The notes under the pieces: model-generated
What the model was told of the DNA's origin: nothing
Seen by the model: the letters and a program-made list of their open reading frames with translations, nothing else
Database searches by the model: none
From: Actinomycetota bacterium
Lineage (GTDB): Bacteria > Actinomycetota > Actinomycetes > Nanopelagicales > Nanopelagicaceae
Length of the DNA stretch: 9,046 bases
NCBI GenBank assembly: GCA_009697555.1
Contig: WLQV01000027.1
Span: forward strand, 1 to 9,046
Direction: 5' to 3'
Shown here: positions 6,588 to 9,046 of the stretch, one piece after another
Layout: each line of letters opens with the position of its first letter
Position numbering within the stretch: position 1 is the first letter of the stretch
Translations under genes and position numbers: made by a program

Positions 6588-7664
6588 TTATCTCAGGTGG
6601 CCGCGCTCATTGAGCGAGCGCAAAGCGCGTAGGCCATCGCTGGGCCAGATCGAGATGGCGGTGATGGAGCAGGGGCCCACATCAAGGTGGAAGAGGGACT
6701 CGGGGCCAGCCCCGAGAACTAATCGGGCGGCCACACGGATGAAACCATTGTGGCTGACGACGCAGACTCGTTGGCCAGGATATTCGCTGGCAACTTTTTC
6801 TAAGGCAGCTTCCACGCGCAGTGCTAAATCATCGTAGGACTCACCACCGGGTGGGCGATAACCAGTTGAAGAAAGCCACTCGTGATACTCGGTAGGAAAA
6901 TCTTGAGCAACAACATCTTGGGATTGCCCATCCCAGGTGCCGAAATCGACTTCATAGAAAATTTCATCAAAGGCAATCTCCATGTCGCAATGACGAGCGA
7001 TTGCTTCGGCCGTCTGGCGGGTGCGATTAAGTGGTGAGGCAAGAAGTACCTCTGGTGAAATCTTTGCAATTTCGCCGGCGACTGCTTCGGCTTGAGCTAA
7101 TCCCTCTTCGGTGAGATGGGGATTAATCGGGCCACTGCCAGAGAATTTACGATCGGGAGTCAGCGGCGTCTCGCCATGGCGAACAAAATAAATCATGGTG
7201 GGAACTTCATCCGAGCGAAGGCGCCCGGTGAGGAAATTGATCTGAGTTGGCGCACTTCCTTCTTCGCCATCGAGCGCTTTGTTGGCTAGGCGATCGGCAT
7301 GTGAATTCTCATCGCGCGGTATCCATTGATAAGTAATGAGTAAAGGATCGTGTGCATCGCGCACTGACTTCGCCAATTCACGCATGTTGGCATGTTTAAT
7401 CTGCCAGCGACCTGACATCTGTTCAACCACTAACTTGCTATCCATCTTTACTTCTACTTTTGCAGTCGGATCGATCTCGTGAATCTTGCGCAACCCCGCA
7501 AGGAGTCCGTTGTATTCGGCAACATTGTTGGTAGCGCTTCCAATAAATTCACTGAGTTCGGCAAGAATTGCGCCATTTTCTTTAATAACTGCGCCATAAG
7601 CAGAGGGGCCAGGATTTCCACGTGAGCCACCATCGGCGGTGAGAGTAAATGTACGGGCCGCCAA
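6588..7664 (-). CDS. Bifunctional RNase HI / histidine (acid) phosphatase, Rv2228c-like
   Basis: A two-domain enzyme of about 358 residues. The N-terminal RNase HI domain (about 1-130) would cleave RNA in RNA-DNA hybrids. It carries TADGGSRGNPG with D11, then NNVAEYNGL with E50, KMDSKLVVEQMSG with D75, and DENSHADRLAN with D124, which together give the DEDD set. After a linker, the C-terminal histidine phosphatase domain starts with FVRHGET (RHG at 162-164) and contains a VVSHNGFIR motif with a second histidine near 305. In Mycobacterium the equivalent domain has acid/alpha-ribazole phosphatase (CobC-like) activity; that assignment here is by family. I favour a TTG start at 7664: GGAG lies 8 nt upstream, the gap to the zinc-ribbon stop is 2 nt, and the short N-terminus matches homologues. 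A GTG at 7697 would add 11 residues and overlap the upstream gene by 31 bp. Confidence 0.92.
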   Translation of the reverse strand: MAARTFTLTADGGSRGNPGPSAYGAVIKENGAILAELSEFIGSATNNVAEYNGLLAGLRKIHEIDPTAKVEVKMDSKLVVEQMSGRWQIKHANMRELAKSVRDAHDPLLITYQWIPRDENSHADRLANKALDGEEGSAPTQINFLTGRLRSDEVPTMIYFVRHGETPLTPDRKFSGSGPINPHLTEEGLAQAEAVAGEIAKISPEVLLASPLNRTRQTAEAIARHCDMEIAFDEIFYEVDFGTWDGQSQDVVAQDFPTEYHEWLSSTGYRPPGGESYDDLALRVEAALEKVASEYPGQRVCVVSHNGFIRVAARLVLGAGPESLFHLDVGPCSITAISIWPSDGLRALRSLNERGHLR

Positions 7665-7666
7665 AA

Positions 7667-8392
7667 TTATGCTCCGCGCACCAAGATGCAACGACACTCT
7701 TCGCAGCGAACAATCTCATCTGCATCGAGGGATTTAATGCGTGCAATCTCTACCGAATTAATGGTGAGATTACATCCGCCACATTGCCCACCGGTCAAAG
7801 CTGCAGCGCCTACTCCCCCTTGCGAGCGCACCTTCTCGTAGAGATCGACAAGTGCTTTATCGGTTGTGCCAATAGTGATGGAGCGCTCATTGGTGAGTGT
7901 GGTTATTTGGGCTGAAATTTCGGTGATGGCATTCTCTTTACGGATGTTGAGATCATCGATCTTGGCATTGAGCGAGCGCTCTTCTTCTTGCAACTCAGCC
8001 AGGCGAGATTTCGCACCATCGAGTTGCATCATTACTTCTAATTCGATCTCTTCTAACTCTGCCTTGCGAGCGCCAAGGGAGCCCAATTCATGCTGCAATT
8101 GTTCAAGCTCTTTGGCGGAGGTGCTGCCACTTGCTAAGCGCGCCTCATCTTTTGCCAGGCGATTATTGATCTGTTCGACATCGCCTTCGGCACGAGTAAG
8201 TTCGCGTTGGATATCACTTGCTTGCGTCTGTGCCGCTACTTGTAGATCACGCACTGTTGTCAGGCGAGAATTAAGCGCAGCAAGTTCTGCAATTTCTGGA
8301 AGGGTCTTCTCTTTATTGCGAAGCGTTGAAACTTGAATATCCATCTTTTGAACATCGAGAATTTGATTCTGATCACTCTGACTGGCTTTCAT
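7667..8392 (-). CDS. Coiled-coil protein with C-terminal C4 zinc ribbon (zf-RING_7 / CT398-like, Rv2229c-like)
   Basis: A 241-residue protein. Residues from about 20 to 170 form a long, charged heptad-type coiled-coil hairpin rich in E, K, L, A and Q (for example LEQLQHELGSLGARKAELEE and LAELQEEERSLNAKIDDLN). The C-terminus is a zinc ribbon: CGGC at 204-207 and CEEC at 230-233, with one more cysteine at 235, ending CILVRGA. This is the layout of the CT398/FlgZ-like zinc-ribbon family, thought to act in protein or nucleic-acid binding; the exact role is not established. It directly precedes the RNase H/phosphatase gene, a pairing conserved in Actinobacteria, which suggests a joint function. 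I chose ATG 8392 because AAAGG lies 9 nt upstream. A GTG at 8398 is in frame but only 3 nt from that site. Confidence 0.9.
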   Translation of the reverse strand: MKASQSDQNQILDVQKMDIQVSTLRNKEKTLPEIAELAALNSRLTTVRDLQVAAQTQASDIQRELTRAEGDVEQINNRLAKDEARLASGSTSAKELEQLQHELGSLGARKAELEEIELEVMMQLDGAKSRLAELQEEERSLNAKIDDLNIRKENAITEISAQITTLTNERSITIGTTDKALVDLYEKVRSQGGVGAAALTGGQCGGCNLTINSVEIARIKSLDADEIVRCEECRCILVRGA

Positions 8393-8426
8393 ATGCACCA
8401 GCCTTTCTCGCGTCGTGGCCGTGTAC

Positions 8427-8501
8427 TGGTGGGCGCTGAGGGGATCGAACCCCCGACATTCTCGGTGTAAGCGAGACGCTCTACCGCTGAGCTAAGCACC
8501 C
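8427..8501 (-). tRNA. tRNA-Val (anticodon UAC)
   Basis: The minus strand folds as a complete cloverleaf. The acceptor stem is GGGTGCT/AGCGCCC (one G-T pair), the D stem GCTC/GAGC and the anticodon stem TCTCG/CGAGA. The loop CTTACAC contains TAC, which reads valine codons GUA and GUG. The T arm is GGGGG-TTCGATC-CCCTC (one G-T pair). Discriminator A is followed by an encoded CCA. The length is 75 nt including CCA, and the sequence closely parallels bacterial tRNA-Val. It sits between ahpE and the zinc-ribbon gene on the same strand. Confidence 0.96.
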
Positions 8502-8544
8502 CAAGCGCACATTTCGTGACTTGTTATGTGGAAAGTCTACCTGA

Positions 8545-9003
8545 CTAAATTGCAGCCAGCGCCGCCTTGTACTCCACGAGATTACGCGCATCTCCTAGGC
8601 CATTCACGATCTGCCAGCGCAGAATTCCCGCTTTATCGATCACGAAGGTGCCGCGAACTGCACAACCACGTGCCTCATCGAATACGCCGTAGGACTTTGC
8701 GATTGCACCATGTGGCCAGAAATCGGTGAGCACTGGGAATTTATATCCCTCTTGCTCGGCGAATGCGCGCTGCGCAAACATTGGGTCGGATGAGATAGCG
8801 AGAAGTTGCACATCATCATTTTGAAATGCACTCAGGTCATCGCGAATCGCGCAGAGTTCGCCGGTGCAGATTCCAGAGAAGGCGAAGGGATAGAAGAGAA
8901 GAACCACGTTCTTCTCGCCGCGAAATGCGGAGAGTTTAGTTTCGACGCCATGTTGGTCGAGAGTTGAAAAGTCTGGTGCTGGATTTCCAAGTGTGAGGCT
9001 CAT
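8545..9003 (-). CDS. ahpE: AhpE-type peroxiredoxin (AhpC/TSA, BCP-like)
   Basis: A thiol peroxidase of 152 residues that would reduce hydrogen peroxide, organic peroxides or peroxynitrite in the cytoplasm. The thioredoxin-fold start is LGNPAPDFSTLDQHG. The active site is FYPFAFSGIC (P39, S43, peroxidatic C46, the P-x3-S/T-x2-C motif), with the supporting arginine at 117 in VRGTFVIDKAGILR. The segment FPVLTDFWPHGAIAKSYGVF closely resembles M. tuberculosis AhpE (Rv2238c). A second cysteine, C51, lies five residues after C46, as in BCP/PrxQ two-cysteine enzymes, and there is another at C114. M. tuberculosis AhpE has aspartate at the C51 position as I remember it, so this version may form an intramolecular disulfide. 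No Shine-Dalgarno is visible upstream of ATG 9003. The next gene upstream is outside the window. Confidence 0.94.
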   Translation of the reverse strand: MSLTLGNPAPDFSTLDQHGVETKLSAFRGEKNVVLLFYPFAFSGICTGELCAIRDDLSAFQNDDVQLLAISSDPMFAQRAFAEQEGYKFPVLTDFWPHGAIAKSYGVFDEARGCAVRGTFVIDKAGILRWQIVNGLGDARNLVEYKAALAAI

Positions 9004-9009
9004 GCAAGA

Positions 9010-9015
9010 AATCTA
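9010..9015 (-). promoter_or_regulatory. Putative -10 element for a leaderless ahpE transcript
   Basis: The minus strand reads TAGATT, a TAnnnT-type -10, followed by exactly 6 nt and then the ahpE ATG. That spacing would place the transcription start on the A of the start codon. With no ribosome-binding site visible, a leaderless mRNA is the simplest reading. No convincing -35 is seen. Confidence 0.4.
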
Positions 9016-9046
9016 TCGCTTGCCGCTCTTTCGCGCGACTAGACGA

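Noticed and set aside
7866..8336. Plus-strand open frame of 156 codons
   Set aside because: It lies wholly antisense to the coiled-coil zinc-ribbon gene. Its serine/arginine/alanine-rich product is what the reverse of heptad-repeat codons gives.
1..9046. Mobile elements, CRISPR arrays, attachment sites or phage genes
   Set aside because: No transposase or integrase motifs, no terminal inverted repeats with target duplications, and no regularly spaced repeats were seen. The tRNA-Val has no nearby partial duplicate of its 3' end within the window.

Overview
The window looks like a piece of a moderate-GC actinobacterial chromosome. The evidence is a cluster of lineage-typical genes: an AhpE-type peroxiredoxin, a coiled-coil/C4 zinc-ribbon protein directly followed by an RNase HI-acid phosphatase fusion (the arrangement known from Mycobacterium Rv2229c-Rv2228c), a fused two-domain peptide-ABC ATPase, and a small PH-domain membrane protein of an actinobacterial style. 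Base composition looks much less GC-rich than Streptomyces or Mycobacterium. This would fit low-GC aquatic actinobacteria (acI/Nanopelagicales-like), but that placement is inference.

Right part (about 6588-9003, all minus strand): ahpE, then tRNA-Val(UAC), then the zinc-ribbon gene, then the RNase H/phosphatase gene. These are housekeeping genes of redox defence, translation and nucleic-acid/phosphate metabolism. The tRNA and the zinc-ribbon gene are only 34 bp apart, and the zinc-ribbon and RNase H genes are essentially contiguous.

Left part (1-6441, mainly minus strand): a peptide/opine/nickel-family (dipeptide-type) ABC importer. Its order is secreted family-5 binding protein, stem-loop cluster, DppB-type permease, DppC-type permease (ATGA overlap with dppB), and a fused DppD-DppF ATPase that runs off the left edge. 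The binding protein captures the substrate outside the membrane, the two permeases form the channel, and the two ATPase domains drive import. A readable sigma70-like promoter and a strong ribosome-binding site precede the binding-protein gene. A hairpin between it and the permeases probably sets a higher dose of binding protein than of membrane components.

The notable oddity is at 1252-1845. A plus-strand gene for a PH-domain membrane protein sits inside the minus-strand transporter operon, between dppC and the ATPase gene. It overlaps the dppC 3' end by 14 bp and leaves only 38 bp to the ATPase start, so a full-length importer transcript would be antisense to it. The DppB permease is also much longer than usual (513 residues), with an inserted hydrophobic block of roughly 190 residues. 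No mobile element, CRISPR array or phage feature was seen.
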